A stretch of 64,000 nt of DNA, taken from NCBI GenBank assembly GCA_013397075.1, contig VWZS01003961.1:62001-126000 (forward strand), read 5' to 3'. This document shows, piece by piece, positions 1 to 22,700 of the stretch. The position numbers were made by a program, and so were the translations under genes. The stretch is from Rhabdornis inornatus (taxonomy: Eukaryota; Chordata; Aves; Passeriformes; Rhabdornithidae). Position 1 is the first letter of the stretch. The number at the start of each line of letters is the position of its first letter. The notes under the pieces were generated by a model. It searched no databases, had not been told where the DNA came from, and worked only from the letters and a program-made list of their open reading frames with translations.

Positions 1-95
1 CCCTCTACCAAGAGCTCGAACGGGCTTCAGCTGCAGTAAAACCAACCGTACACATCTTGGTTTTAGTGACCACTATGCTTGTAATTTTCAAATAA
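1..95 (+). CDS. CPM: Carboxypeptidase M, C-terminal end only (gene continues left of the window)
   Basis: Reading from base 3, thirty codons run to a TAA at 93-95. The peptide begins LYQELERASAA and ends in a short hydrophobic tail, LVLVTTMLVIFK. This matches the GPI-attachment tail of CPM, in which a Ser/Ala stretch is followed by a Lys-Pro and a hydrophobic end. CPM is a zinc carboxypeptidase that removes C-terminal Lys or Arg from peptides at the cell surface. None of the catalytic domain lies in the window. Plus-strand position, tail to tail with MDM2, agrees with the mammalian order. Identification rests on the tail and on synteny, so the symbol is likely rather than certain. Confidence 0.82.
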   Translation, partial: LYQELERASAAVKPTVHILVLVTTMLVIFK

Positions 96-540
96 AGTCA
101 GGAATGACAAAGGCAAAACCTTCCTGCACAAATGTGGCTTTTCAGAGAAGGAATTGTATATGCAAAAGAATGTATGTTTTTATAAACCAAATTCTCAGAT
201 TGACAGTCATGTTTACTGTATGTTGTAAAATACTGGCTTGACAATTGAATGTTTTACTTTAGTTATAGTAGACATATTTTTAATTGTAACAGACTGACAT
301 ATTTTTCTATGTATTTTACTCTGAACAAATTTTGTACAGCCTATGGAGATAACTGTAGAATTTTGATGCAGAAAGTACAAATACTTTTGAATTGTCCAAA
401 ATTCAAAAACATTGAGGATTGTACTGCAATGTTTCATGCAAGCTCAGGTTCCTCACTGAGCCAACAGCTCAGGTGCCACAAGACTGTAAGTCATCAGCTC
501 AATACTAATTTCTCATAATAAAGCCACTGTTATAAATGAA
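96..540 (+). other. CPM: CPM 3' UTR with polyadenylation signals
   Basis: This is the non-coding continuation of the CPM last exon. AATAAA occurs at 91-96, overlapping the stop codon, and again at 517-522. The second is the more plausible end, about 540. A further AATAAA at 1101-1106 could serve a longer transcript. The end is inferred from the signals alone. Confidence 0.5.
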
Positions 541-1789
541 GAATGGCCTTTTTATATATGCTCTTTCTTACCTGGACAGATGAGACAGTTCAGGGCTCAA
601 ATGACCACTAACACAGGCATGTTCTAAGACAAGAAGATGAAAACAAAATGAGTATCTGCCGAAGGGCCATACATACTGGAAGCTGGATGATAATCTGCAC
701 CAACAGGGAAAAGGGAGGAATTTGTGGCTCTGAAAACAGTGTTCTCCTACTGCAGAGCTGCTGCAAACAATGTGGAAAGACTCACAGACCATTTTTTACC
801 TTGTCCATTTTTAACTGAATTTGTTGTGGCACAGAACCACATACAATTCAGAACTCTTTGAATAGTTTTAGCAATGGCTTTATACTGTTTCAGCAGCTTC
901 ACAGCCCTGCTACTCCACTGTTGGGACGGTTTAACACGTATGCCAGGAGTTAGCAGGCACACTCAACAAGGCAAAAGCCAGTTCCAGTTACAGAGGGTGG
1001 TTTCAGTGTTCCCCTGGCTGCGTTGTACTGCAGGCAGGATTAGCAGATTCCTTTTGCCTGGCCAGTTGCAAGTAATTTTCAGGGCCCTTTGAAGCTGCCC
1101 AATAAACAGAAAATTTATCAAGAAAAGCCAGTTAGTACCATCTCCTCTGTTTATTTTAAAGCTTTATCTGCCAGTAATTTTCTTAAGCAATTTCAAAAGA
1201 AAACCAGCAAATATTATCTTTGGAAACATGAATCTTTTTCTGTATACAGTAAATAAAAAGTGCAGGAATGCAGTTAATACTTTAATGCCTTTTAAAATCT
1301 TTCCTGAGGCACTGCTGCCTTTCACACCAAGCCCTACCAGCTGGGCTGTGGAGCTTGGGCATCAGTCACTTGTCTGCCAGACGGCCACATTCAGTGTGCA
1401 AATCCACTTCAGGGCCTGAAACAGCAATGCCGACAGCAATGAGGGCTGTGTGTGCAAGAGACTGGTTTTTGAATGTCTTCCTCATAGCCATTTGCGTTTT
1501 CTACCTTTTCTCACCCTCTGATCTGCTGTGGGTTGTTTACCACATAGAGAATTAATTATCCACTAAATCCCCATCACTCATCCTGCCGCTTTGTAGCAGG
1601 AAGAACGAGAGACTCCTTGAGTTAAAATTTCCCAAACCGAAGAAATCTGACAGAAGTCAGCAGTCCAGCAGCTGAGTGGGGGCAGAAAGAGCCTGTGTGC
1701 TGGCTCACAAAAGTAAGCATCTGTGTGAAAACAAAGTACCAGAACTTGTAACAATCAAGTAATTGACATGAAAAAAAAAGAGCACCACG
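541..1789. other. Short spacer between the convergent CPM and MDM2 3' ends
   Basis: Only short chance open frames are seen here. AATAAA at 1101-1106 on the plus strand could belong to a longer CPM transcript. No other gene or recognisable repeat was found. Confidence 0.5.
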
Positions 1790-4700
1790 GAGTAGATAAA
1801 CAAATCTTTATTTAAAGCTTTTAAATGGAACACAGTACTCCATTTTCATCAGAAAAGGAAAAACTGAAAACTGAAAGATAAACGCAACACGTGAAACTTC
1901 TCATAAATGGGTCTATACTGTGTGCAATTGGAATGGATACTTGCATTTTAATGGTTACTGACTGTGGTCATACATGCACTGGGTAGCTGGAAAGTAATGC
2001 ACCAGGCCAAGCTCTTGAAAGCGTGTTGCATAGTTATTTAAATTCACTATGAACTACTCTATTCAACAGTCATCCCAGCTATGTGTAGTCAGACAAAAAA
2101 GATTCTGGTTTTAGAAAAGCTATTGGTATTTTAGGCATTAAGTAATCATCATCCTGATAGCCACTACTGTGGCTCAAAACCAAGAACTGTCCTTTAAAAG
2201 CAGGGTGTTAAGCTGAAACATCTACTCAAAAGGGGAGCCACCACCTTTTTAAGTATCACTGACAAATTTCACATGTATAATATAGCTATAGATAAACTAA
2301 ACAAGCATTCACTTGAGGCTTTCAGTGCATCTGTGCTAGAAAAAACCCTAATAAACCCCCCACACTTTAGTTAAAAGCAACAATTTTTCATGTTCAGTAA
2401 GTGCAATCCTTTGTTAAAACCTTAACCTGGGTTTTGTGCTTTGCTTGTGCAACCTTTAAAGAACAAGACTTGCCTTGGACACTGGTATGGATGAGCTGGA
2501 AAGGCAGGGCAGAGCAGGGCAGGGCAGGTAATCCCCTGAAGAGGAGAGGGCTGATGCATGCTCCAGCAAGGCTCTGCTGTGCTGTGGGACCAAGGTCACC
2601 CTACAGCCCCTTCACAACAACACTGCCTTTCCACAAGTCCCATGAACGTGTCCAATATGCTCCTTCCCACAGGGAAGCCCCACAACAGCAAATGCCCCTC
2701 TTCAGGCCAAATGTTGCACAACAAAATGCCACATCTTCCTGGGATAAAAATAACTCCTGCCCCACCATGTGTGTGGCAAGTTAATATGCTGAATAAATTA
2801 CCTGCTTTAAAATGATAAACTTTAGGTAAAGTTATGCCCTAACACAACAGCAGCCTTAGTTTAAGATGGGGAAGAAAAAAATCTGCACCCTATATTCATC
2901 CTATTTATTCAGTTTCATTAGGCTCCTAATAATTTTCTTATTTCTTTTGTAAAATACAATTTTCTGAAACAATTATTCTTGTTGACACTTTCTGTAAGAA
3001 CGAGGAATTTTCTCTTCCTCATGAGTCATGAAAGAAAAAAAAAATCTGCCTGAAGTTCTGCAAGCATCTTCATATGCACAGACACTTCAGAGACAGTGAC
3101 ATTTGAACAAATGTATTGCAAACAGAACTCAGTGATAAAAATCGTACCACACTCTCAGCAGAAATGTAAGCTTTTTGCCAGTGAGTATTCTGAAGCACTT
3201 TTACCCTTTCTAAATCATCTTCTAAGGTAAGAGGCACAGGACGGCACAGCCCACGATCCTGCCGGTGTGGAGTGAATTTCAATAATAATATAACGTCAAT
3301 ACTAACAAATAGGTAAATAGTTAAAGACTTGTATTTAAACAAGTAGGTTTATTGTACTTTCTAAAAAAGAATAAATGAAAGTTCTTGCACCATTTGTACA
3401 TAACTATTGCCTAACTGATGTGCAAGAAGGAAAAGACTAAGAAAATTACTGAGAATCGCATACAGTTGCATCCTGTGGGCATCTGACCTCCCCTGCACCT
3501 TCTTGGTCATGTGTCCAAAGGCAAAAGCCATTACCACCTTTGCAAATTCACCTTAAAGCCTCTCATCACCGTCCTGCATCTCCTGGACCATCACCCCCAA
3601 AAGCAGTCAGTCAGCTCCTTGCCTGTACTGAGGGATGCAAAAGCATTCCAAAGAAAAGCAAAACACCACCAAAATATTTTCACTATGCTAATGTTTCACC
3701 AGCACCATCCCTACTTCATAAATCTTCTTCAGGTTCAATGTAGAAGTTGCTTCAAGGGAAGGAAAAAAGGAAACATAGCCATAAATCTTTCTGTGCCCTT
3801 CTCAATCTGAATATAATACAAGTATTTCTCTGTATTTTAATGCTACATTTCTTAAAATATTTTTCTTGTCCCTGTGATTTACTAAATAAGCATATTTATA
3901 TAACTATACATGTACCAGTAGACTAATTCAATAAATTAGAGCTCAAAACATCAACTGTGAGCACAAGGATATTTACAAACAGCAATAAATTAAAGATTAT
4001 AAAGTGTGTGATATTAAATAAGGATCTCAAACACCTTACCAATAAGTAACAACTTTTGTACCAAAATTTTACTGATTTCTGTGCCACTACCCAAGGCCAG
4101 GAACGTGTTTAACGGCCAGAACAAGCAGGGTGCTCACTGCTCATGCCCACACACGGAGCACAGCCAGGCTGGGAGAGGGGGTGGAGGCAGAGCCAAAAGC
4201 TCCGGGCCACAGCCGGGAGTCACCACAGGAGCCACAGGTGCCCCCCCGGGCGCCAGGTCTGCACATGCACTGCCTGCCAGTGTCCCCAACAGGAACAGGA
4301 ACAGGCACAGGCATCCAATACCCATCACTTCCATTTGGAAGGCATGCACCCACACCAAACAAATTAAAGTTGTACTAGAAGTCATTAAGAATAACATTAA
4401 CGACATAAAATGTAACTCAAACCAGAACACTTGACACAGTGATTTGCAGATGGAAAAATTAAAATTCCCCATTTCCTCACCAGTGTAGCAAGTAGAAGGT
4501 ATTTCCAGGGCTATTCTCCGTAACAGAAGGCACGTGACTGGAAAAGAATGCCAAGAGTGGGATGGTACAATTTCTCCCAACAGGAACTAGATAAGGACAG
4601 CTGCTCCCCCAGCACTGCAGTTACACAGCCAGGGCAGCGACTGCAGAGAGGACATCACGCTGAGGGAGGGGAAGACATGGGGGACAATGCAGCGGACAAA

Positions 4701-6878
4701 GCTTCGTAAGAAGATGAAACTTTTTAGATACAGTCCCCATGTTATTGATGCTTCTGCATATACACATCTACAGTTCTCTCTCACCTGCAAGTGCAATGCA
4801 AAGCCTCTGCAAGCCTCACTGCAACTAAGTTTATCAAATCAAAAATTAAAAAAACATTAATAGGAAGTGAAAAGTAAGGCAGGTAGCCCTCTATTAGTAT
4901 CCCTACTTGAAAAAATTAACTATTTGCCCAAAGGCCTTCTCTATCTCAGGCTGAAGGATTATCAAATCCTATAAAATCCATGAAAGGTTTCTGCTGATCA
5001 AAAAACTTCAAAGAACTTCCAGCTACCTGCTGTCCCTTTATAAATTGCAGGAGGCAAGAAACTTGCAGGAATTTGAATGTATGCAACTGGGGTTTGTATT
5101 TCGTTTAGTTAAAATTAACTACGTTAGAACTTCAGGTACACCAGTATCTTTTAGTGGTATTTTTAAAGAAATAGCTTGAAAGTATGAACAAAATGTGAAT
5201 GATCCCAATAATTCAGTCTTTACCTAAAAAGTTATTACTTTCCAACCAAGTCACATCCAAGGATTCACTAAGTCTGTCTTGTACATCTTTATGTCCTTTT
5301 CCTGGGTACTTCCAGGCATTTGCAGCCCAGGAGTTAAGGAGAGCAGTAGAAGTCTCTGTGCCAGCACAAAAGCAGCAGCAATTTTACAGTGCTGGTGCTA
5401 GGGAAGCTGTTGAGCCTTGGCCTGTAAGATGGTAACATTGCACAATTCCTGCACTTGGACTACATCTCCACTCTTGGCACTCCCCTAACTGTTTATATGC
5501 CATTCCCTATTACGCAGACAATCAGCAACTACCTGTAAAAATAGAAGGTGCTAAAAATATACAACTCCTCTTGTAACATAATTTTCCAAAGGAATAAATA
5601 CCACTCACTGGGTACAGAAACTCCATGTGGAAAGCAGTTGAGTGATCTTTACCACATCCTGCTTCCCACACTCACACTAACTTGCCTGAAGGCCCCCAGA
5701 ACTGAGGCAGGCAGCAGACTCCCTGGGAAGAGAACTGAGAAGTTTCACAGAGTTTCTGACAAAGTACAGTGAGGAGACAAGAGCTAAAAACAGTAAAGGA
5801 CTGGCCCAATGAGACCAAATTTGAATTAGCCAAACACCTTGCAAAAGATTTTCAGAATTCTTGTGATACAGCTAAGAACAGTGAGTTGGAAAGAATACCG
5901 TACTTAAAGAATGTGAACTGGAACTGCACAGCTTAATAGTTTCTGCAGATGAATGTGGGGTTTTTTTCTATTTTTATTACAGTGAATGTAGCAATGCAGT
6001 TGAATGTATTCTGCTAAGTCAGAAACAAGTGGAGAAAATGAAAACAACCGTCCCCTAATACTGCCTGACATGACAGTTCATAGCATATCCTTCATGTATC
6101 TTGTCTGCCTGAGACTTGTTTCATGACGCTAAATTAATAATAGTCATCATCATAACCAGTACAGACCTCCAAACCCACAAATGCCAGTTTCTCAGGACAT
6201 TCAAAAGACAACTGTATGACTGAGCTTGGATCAATGACTTCTCAGGGGACACACAGCCCTTAAGTTTACAATGCACACCATAAAAATAAGACACACAATA
6301 CCCTTTTCTGTTTCCAAAGTATTATTTTCTACCACATCTTTCCCTACTTCCTGGTAAGATGTCCCATAGAATTTGGTTACTTGGAGAAATTTAAGAAAAG
6401 ATTATATTTATTCATTTTATTGACATTTTCAGAGGGATCTGACTGAGCCTTATGTCTTCACCAGGCAACAAAAACTGGAACCTAGATAATCATCTATTTT
6501 CTTAAATTAGGAACTTACAGAAATAAACACTTCAACATGTCTCTCCTCTAACAATCATCGAATTTGGGGTTTTAATGAGTGTATTTAATTCAATGAAACA
6601 AATGTCACTAACTTCCACGGAACATTAAACACTTGAAGAGGCAGGTGGTCTAGAGCACCTGGTTACTTCTACTGAGAGGGATTTAAAATCTCCAACTTGA
6701 CTTATGAATATTAGGCAAACCTCTTAATAACTCCAGTGCATTTATGTCAGCAATTATTTTTCACACAGAATGCCAAGAGACACAAAATATTAATTTTCCA
6801 ATAAGCATACAAAAATAATTTCTTACTCTCTTAACCAGTTTATGACGTTTCTTTTGCAGCTTTCCAGTCAACATATGT
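1790..6878 (-). other. MDM2: MDM2 3' UTR (inferred extent)
   Basis: About 5 kb of AT-rich DNA follows the MDM2 stop codon with no convincing coding frame on either strand. Its length and the AATAAA at its far end suggest it is transcribed as 3' UTR. A moderately GC-rich patch at 4130-4330 encodes only chance open frames. The boundary is inference. Confidence 0.55.
1807..1812 (-). terminator. MDM2: Probable distal MDM2 polyadenylation signal
   Basis: TTTATT on the plus strand reads AATAAA on the MDM2 strand. Cleavage would fall near 1785-1795. It gives a 3' UTR of about 5.1 kb, close in size to the long mammalian MDM2 3' UTR. Nearer AATAAA copies exist and could give shorter transcripts. Confidence 0.5.
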
Positions 6879-19108
<12,230 letters not shown>

Positions 19109-19203
19109 TTGCCTGCAGTTGAGGAGAGAAAAACCTCAGAACGCGGCACTCGGCGACACAACCCGGGCGGGCGGCAGCCGCCACGCCGGCGGGGCCCACT
19201 CAC

Positions 19204-19250
19204 CTCGGTGCCTCGTCCAGCCCACACGCTGGAGTCCGGCGGCGGTGTCT
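19204..19250 (-). other. MDM2: MDM2 non-coding exon driven by the internal (P2-type) promoter
   Basis: On the minus strand an excellent donor, GAG|GTGAGT, ends at 19204. The acceptor CTGCAG|GCAAATG starts the ATG exon at 19112, leaving a GC-rich intron of only 91 bp. The 5' edge near 19250 is inferred from the TATA box at 19275-19282. This matches the P2 transcript layout of mammalian MDM2, where a short non-coding exon precedes the ATG exon. Confidence 0.65.
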
Positions 19251-19274
19251 GGGCCGACTCGGGCCGGGCCGGGC

Positions 19275-19282
19275 CTTATATA
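19275..19282 (-). promoter_or_regulatory. MDM2: TATA box of the p53-responsive MDM2 promoter
   Basis: TATATAAG on the minus strand lies inside a GC-rich CpG island. It sits 14 bp downstream of the nearer p53-type element and about 25-30 bp upstream of the inferred start of the non-coding exon. Confidence 0.75.
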
Positions 19283-19296
19283 GCGCTGCCAGGAAA

Positions 19297-19316
19297 GGGC
19301 AAGTCAGGGCTTAGCT
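19297..19316 (-). promoter_or_regulatory. MDM2: p53 response element, proximal
   Basis: The minus strand reads AGCTAAGCCC then TGACTTGCCC, two adjoining half-sites of the RRRCWWGYYY type with no spacer. The first half is imperfect in the same way as the corresponding human MDM2 element, which I recall as starting AGCTAAGTCC. It sits just upstream of the TATA box, which supports autoregulation by p53. Confidence 0.8.
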
Positions 19317-19333
19317 CCCGCGCCGGCCCGGCC

Positions 19334-19353
19334 CGACATGCCTGAGCATGACC
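19334..19353 (-). promoter_or_regulatory. MDM2: p53 response element, distal
   Basis: The minus strand reads GGTCATGCTC then AGGCATGTCG, two CATG-core half-sites without a spacer, matching 18 of 20 consensus positions. Seventeen bases separate it from the proximal element, which agrees with the human promoter as I remember it. The CATG cores predict stronger p53 binding than the proximal site. Confidence 0.8.
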
Positions 19354-19407
19354 CACAGCGCCGCCGCCGAGCCACCGCGGAGGGCAGGCGGGCGGGACGG
19401 GCCCGGC

Positions 19408-19418
19408 GCTGACTCAGC
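19408..19418. promoter_or_regulatory. AP-1 / antioxidant-response type motif
   Basis: GCTGACTCAGC is a near-perfect palindrome matching the Maf-recognition and antioxidant-response core TGACTCAGC. It lies 55 bp upstream of the distal p53 element in the MDM2 CpG island. AP-1, Maf or NRF2-family factors could use it. Function is inferred from the motif only. Confidence 0.5.
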
Positions 19419-19487
19419 GCGGCGGGGTCCGGCGGCGTGCAGAGACGGCGCCGTGGAGGAACAGCGGCTTCCCCGCGGCCCCCNCCC

Positions 19488-19499
19488 GCCGCCATGTTG
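19488..19499. promoter_or_regulatory. MDM2: YY1 motif marking the probable upstream (P1) MDM2 start region
   Basis: GCCGCCATGTTG on the plus strand (CAACATGGCGGC on the MDM2 strand) is the YY1 consensus. In that orientation it is often found just inside first exons of TATA-less genes. It is the best marker of the constitutive MDM2 promoter here. An undetermined base, N, is at 19484 beside it. Confidence 0.5.
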
Positions 19500-19601
19500 G
19501 CGCCCGCAGCGCCCCCTGGCGCGCCGGGCCGCGCTGCCGGAGCCTCTCTGCGAAGGGGCCTGAGGGGAAGGCTCCCCCTGGCAGCCGCGCCAGGGCGGGA
19601 A

Positions 19602-19681
19602 TGGCCGGGCACGGGAAGGTCCGGGTACGGGAAGGCCCAGACACGGGAATGCCCAGACACAGGAATGCCCAGACACAGGAG
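19602..19681. repeat. 16-bp minisatellite, about five units, at the MDM2 CpG island edge
   Basis: Five tandem 16-bp units of the form GGCCCAGACACGGGAA run from 19602 to about 19681. Units 1 and 2 have CCGGG where the later ones have CCAGA. The block is upstream of the MDM2 P1 region. Confidence 0.85.
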
Positions 19682-19799
19682 CGCCGGGGCTGTTGCGCCG
19701 CCCGCCTCATCCCTAACAGCGCCTCCGCGGACCAGTTCCATTTCCTGCGGTCGCTCAGTTCTAAGTTGTTTTTTTTTCAGAGATGTTTAAGAGATGGAA

Positions 19800-22700
19800 C
19801 TAGGAGGAAACTCTGCATCCAAAGATAACTGGATGTTTTCGCCCTGTGTTCCTATCATCTCCCATTCTGTAATTTTCTGTATCTTTTAAATGTAGGGTGT
19901 TTGGAAGTATGTTACTTTCACATGTAGTTATTAGTTGCTACACTTCAATTCGAACTGGTTAGTTTTTAGTCCGACTGCCTTTTCTAATTCTCTGGTTTTT
20001 TCTTCGCTTACGGTGACATTTTGAAATTATTTTTGAATAATGAAAAGCTCTGTCAGAGAACATGAGTGCTGCAGACAGTGTCTAAAGATAGGCTAGAGCA
20101 GAGGGAGCATAATGCTACTTTTCCATGACAACTAACTTGTCCAAACAAGCAGTGGATAACTGCCTGGACTTGTCTGTTGGCCAAATACAGCTTCTCAGCA
20201 ACCATGGCATCTTGTAAAAATTCCAGCAACGGTTTCAATCTAGATATTTGTGTGATGATGGATTTTCAAGATGACCTTGTATCCCTCTAGAGCGTAAAGC
20301 TCAAAGTCTAGTGAGGGACAACCGAGAAGCTGCCAGAATTTTGCAAAGCCTGCTCACCTCCTCAGTGCTGGGATTTCAAGGCAAACAGAAATCTCTTTCG
20401 AGTGAAATCAAGAATGTCCTGCAGCAGGCAAAGTCTGCAAAAGGCAAAAAGCTGCTCTTTTCTTCCCAGCACCCCAGTTCCTGAGATCCTTAGCTAGCTA
20501 ATTTCATTGTTAGGAGGAAACTCCATCTACACAAAAATGCAAGACGATTGAAGTGAATGGCTACTAAACAGCTCTACTGTTGATGCTCAATCTTGTCCTC
20601 ACACAGACAACACAAAACCTATTTGATTCCAATGCAAAATGTATTTTACTGAACTGAAACCAAACCAAACAGTTTATGTAGTTTTCCCCAAGCTATCACT
20701 TTATTGATCCTTATCTTAAGCACAATATCATTTTGCTGTGGCTGTGTGGAAAAAAAAGAGCTTTTTAAAATTAGCAATAAATTTTCTGCAGTCCAAGACT
20801 TGCCAAACACATAACTATTATTTTCTTTTTCCACTTCTCTACCAATAAGCATCTTGTGACCAATGACTTTGAGACTGAGATTATTTAAATAATAATTTCC
20901 CTTACCGATTCATTAACTGATAAGGTTAAAAAAAACCCAACAGTTTCTGTTTAAAATTTTTATCAGTCTTCAAGGACAATCTTATCTCTTTTCTCCAACA
21001 GACTAAACTTGAGGGAGACTGCAAGTAGGTAAAATACGCTGGCTGTGCTATTTTAGTGAAAGAGGGGGATATTTTCTGATATGCAGTGCTGCAACACTTG
21101 TTTGTCACTAATACAGTTAGTGTTGCTATGTCATCAGCATATATCATTATTTTCTTGTTCTTGATAATTCAGGACAAGTATAATTAAAAAGTTTTAATTG
21201 AAGGATGAGTAATAAACTTGTGCAGTTATGAGAGCTGACTTCTCCACTATTTGAGGGTTGTAAAAAGAAAAGGAGTTGTCACCACACCTATGTATTTTAC
21301 TTAAAATGCTACAGGAAATATCTGTAGCATTCTAAGTAAATTCTTATAATACTCACTTTACATTGTGGTTAACTAACATTGCATGAGACCCTTTTAAATA
21401 TATATTCAGGTTCTAACTGCAGACATTTCACTGTTTAATGCTTACAAGCTACATTGTTTCCTGAGATGGATCTGGTCTACCAATAGGCACATGTGGCAGA
21501 AGAAAGGCAGGTCTCTGTGCTGCAGGAGTGCCCAACTGAAGCGAATGGATGGACCATTAAAACACTTCAATTTCTGATTTTTGTTCCTCACTGGATTTTT
21601 TCCCCCCACCATGTCCTACTTACCCTTTCCTGGCAGCTGCCTATTCAGCATCCAGCACATACACAATATGGTCCTTGCCAGATGCTGATCAGTGGCATAG
21701 GTGGCCCGGGTTTGTCAGGTCTCATCTCCAAGCTGTTTGCTCCTAATCAGATAGAATAATCTCATACTGTCTATGAATTGCACCCAGACAAAAAAGAAAT
21801 AAATTCAAGGCCCTCAAGGGCTTTACACTGTGCTGATGTATCCTTTCTGAAGCCTTAGACTGCATCTCTGTTACTGTGATGTAAAGTTGATCTGTTGTGT
21901 GCTGCAGATTGTCAGGCACCTCAGGGAAAAAGGGACAAAGGAAGAAAGATGCTGAAATGTCCCCATGCAGCTGGGACATGTCCTGCTGAATGTGGCTTTC
22001 TGCCAGGGCTGCCTGCTGCAGCTGTGACCCCATGTGCCAGTGGGTCAGTACAATTCTGTACAAATACAGGAGAAAGAATTTTGTTGTTTTCTTGACACTC
22101 CTGTTGTTGTGTAAGGAAAAGCACAGTGATAAGAAATCCTCAAGCCAGTAATAGCATATTTGATTCAGGGAAATTATATTTCACAATATAACACCTATCC
22201 CAATGGAGAGGTCTGTCAGCACCTCCACCAGAAATTCTTACTAGAAATGACAATCAGGTTCTACTAAGTGAAAAGCAGATGCAGCCTTCCTGGGAGCAAG
22301 TTTGAACAGACAGGCAGGAGTCTAGAGTACAGCTCATAGCAGCAGTGGGAACCCAAAAACCACATGCAATGCTACTGCAGCAGTTTAACAAGGAACACTA
22401 AACTCTCCTTGCTGTCCAGCTTGTGTTTTCCTGGTGTGCAGGAGCCATGTTTGAGCTTCCCAGGGCTGCACTGCCCTTCCCAACTACCCCAATTACTCTG
22501 CAGGCTGGGTGGCACGGCAGGCATTCTACAGCTTTACCAGGCTGCACACCCTAGGCTGTGGTGTCTTATCACAGAATATTCTGATTTGGAAGGGAACCCA
22601 AAAGAATCATCAAAGTCCAACTCCTGGCCCTTCACAAGACACCTCTGAGAATCACACCATGTGCCATGTGTCAGTTTCCTACATTTCCATAACTTCAGAT

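Noticed and set aside
4130..4580. Overlapping open frames of up to 148 codons in the MDM2 3' UTR
   Set aside because: They occur in opposite strands over the same GC-rich patch and show low-complexity PVPVPV-type translation, typical of chance frames.
19304..19790. Several open frames of 98-157 codons across the MDM2 CpG island
   Set aside because: They are GC-rich chance frames over promoter and minisatellite DNA, present on both strands, and one crosses the undetermined base.
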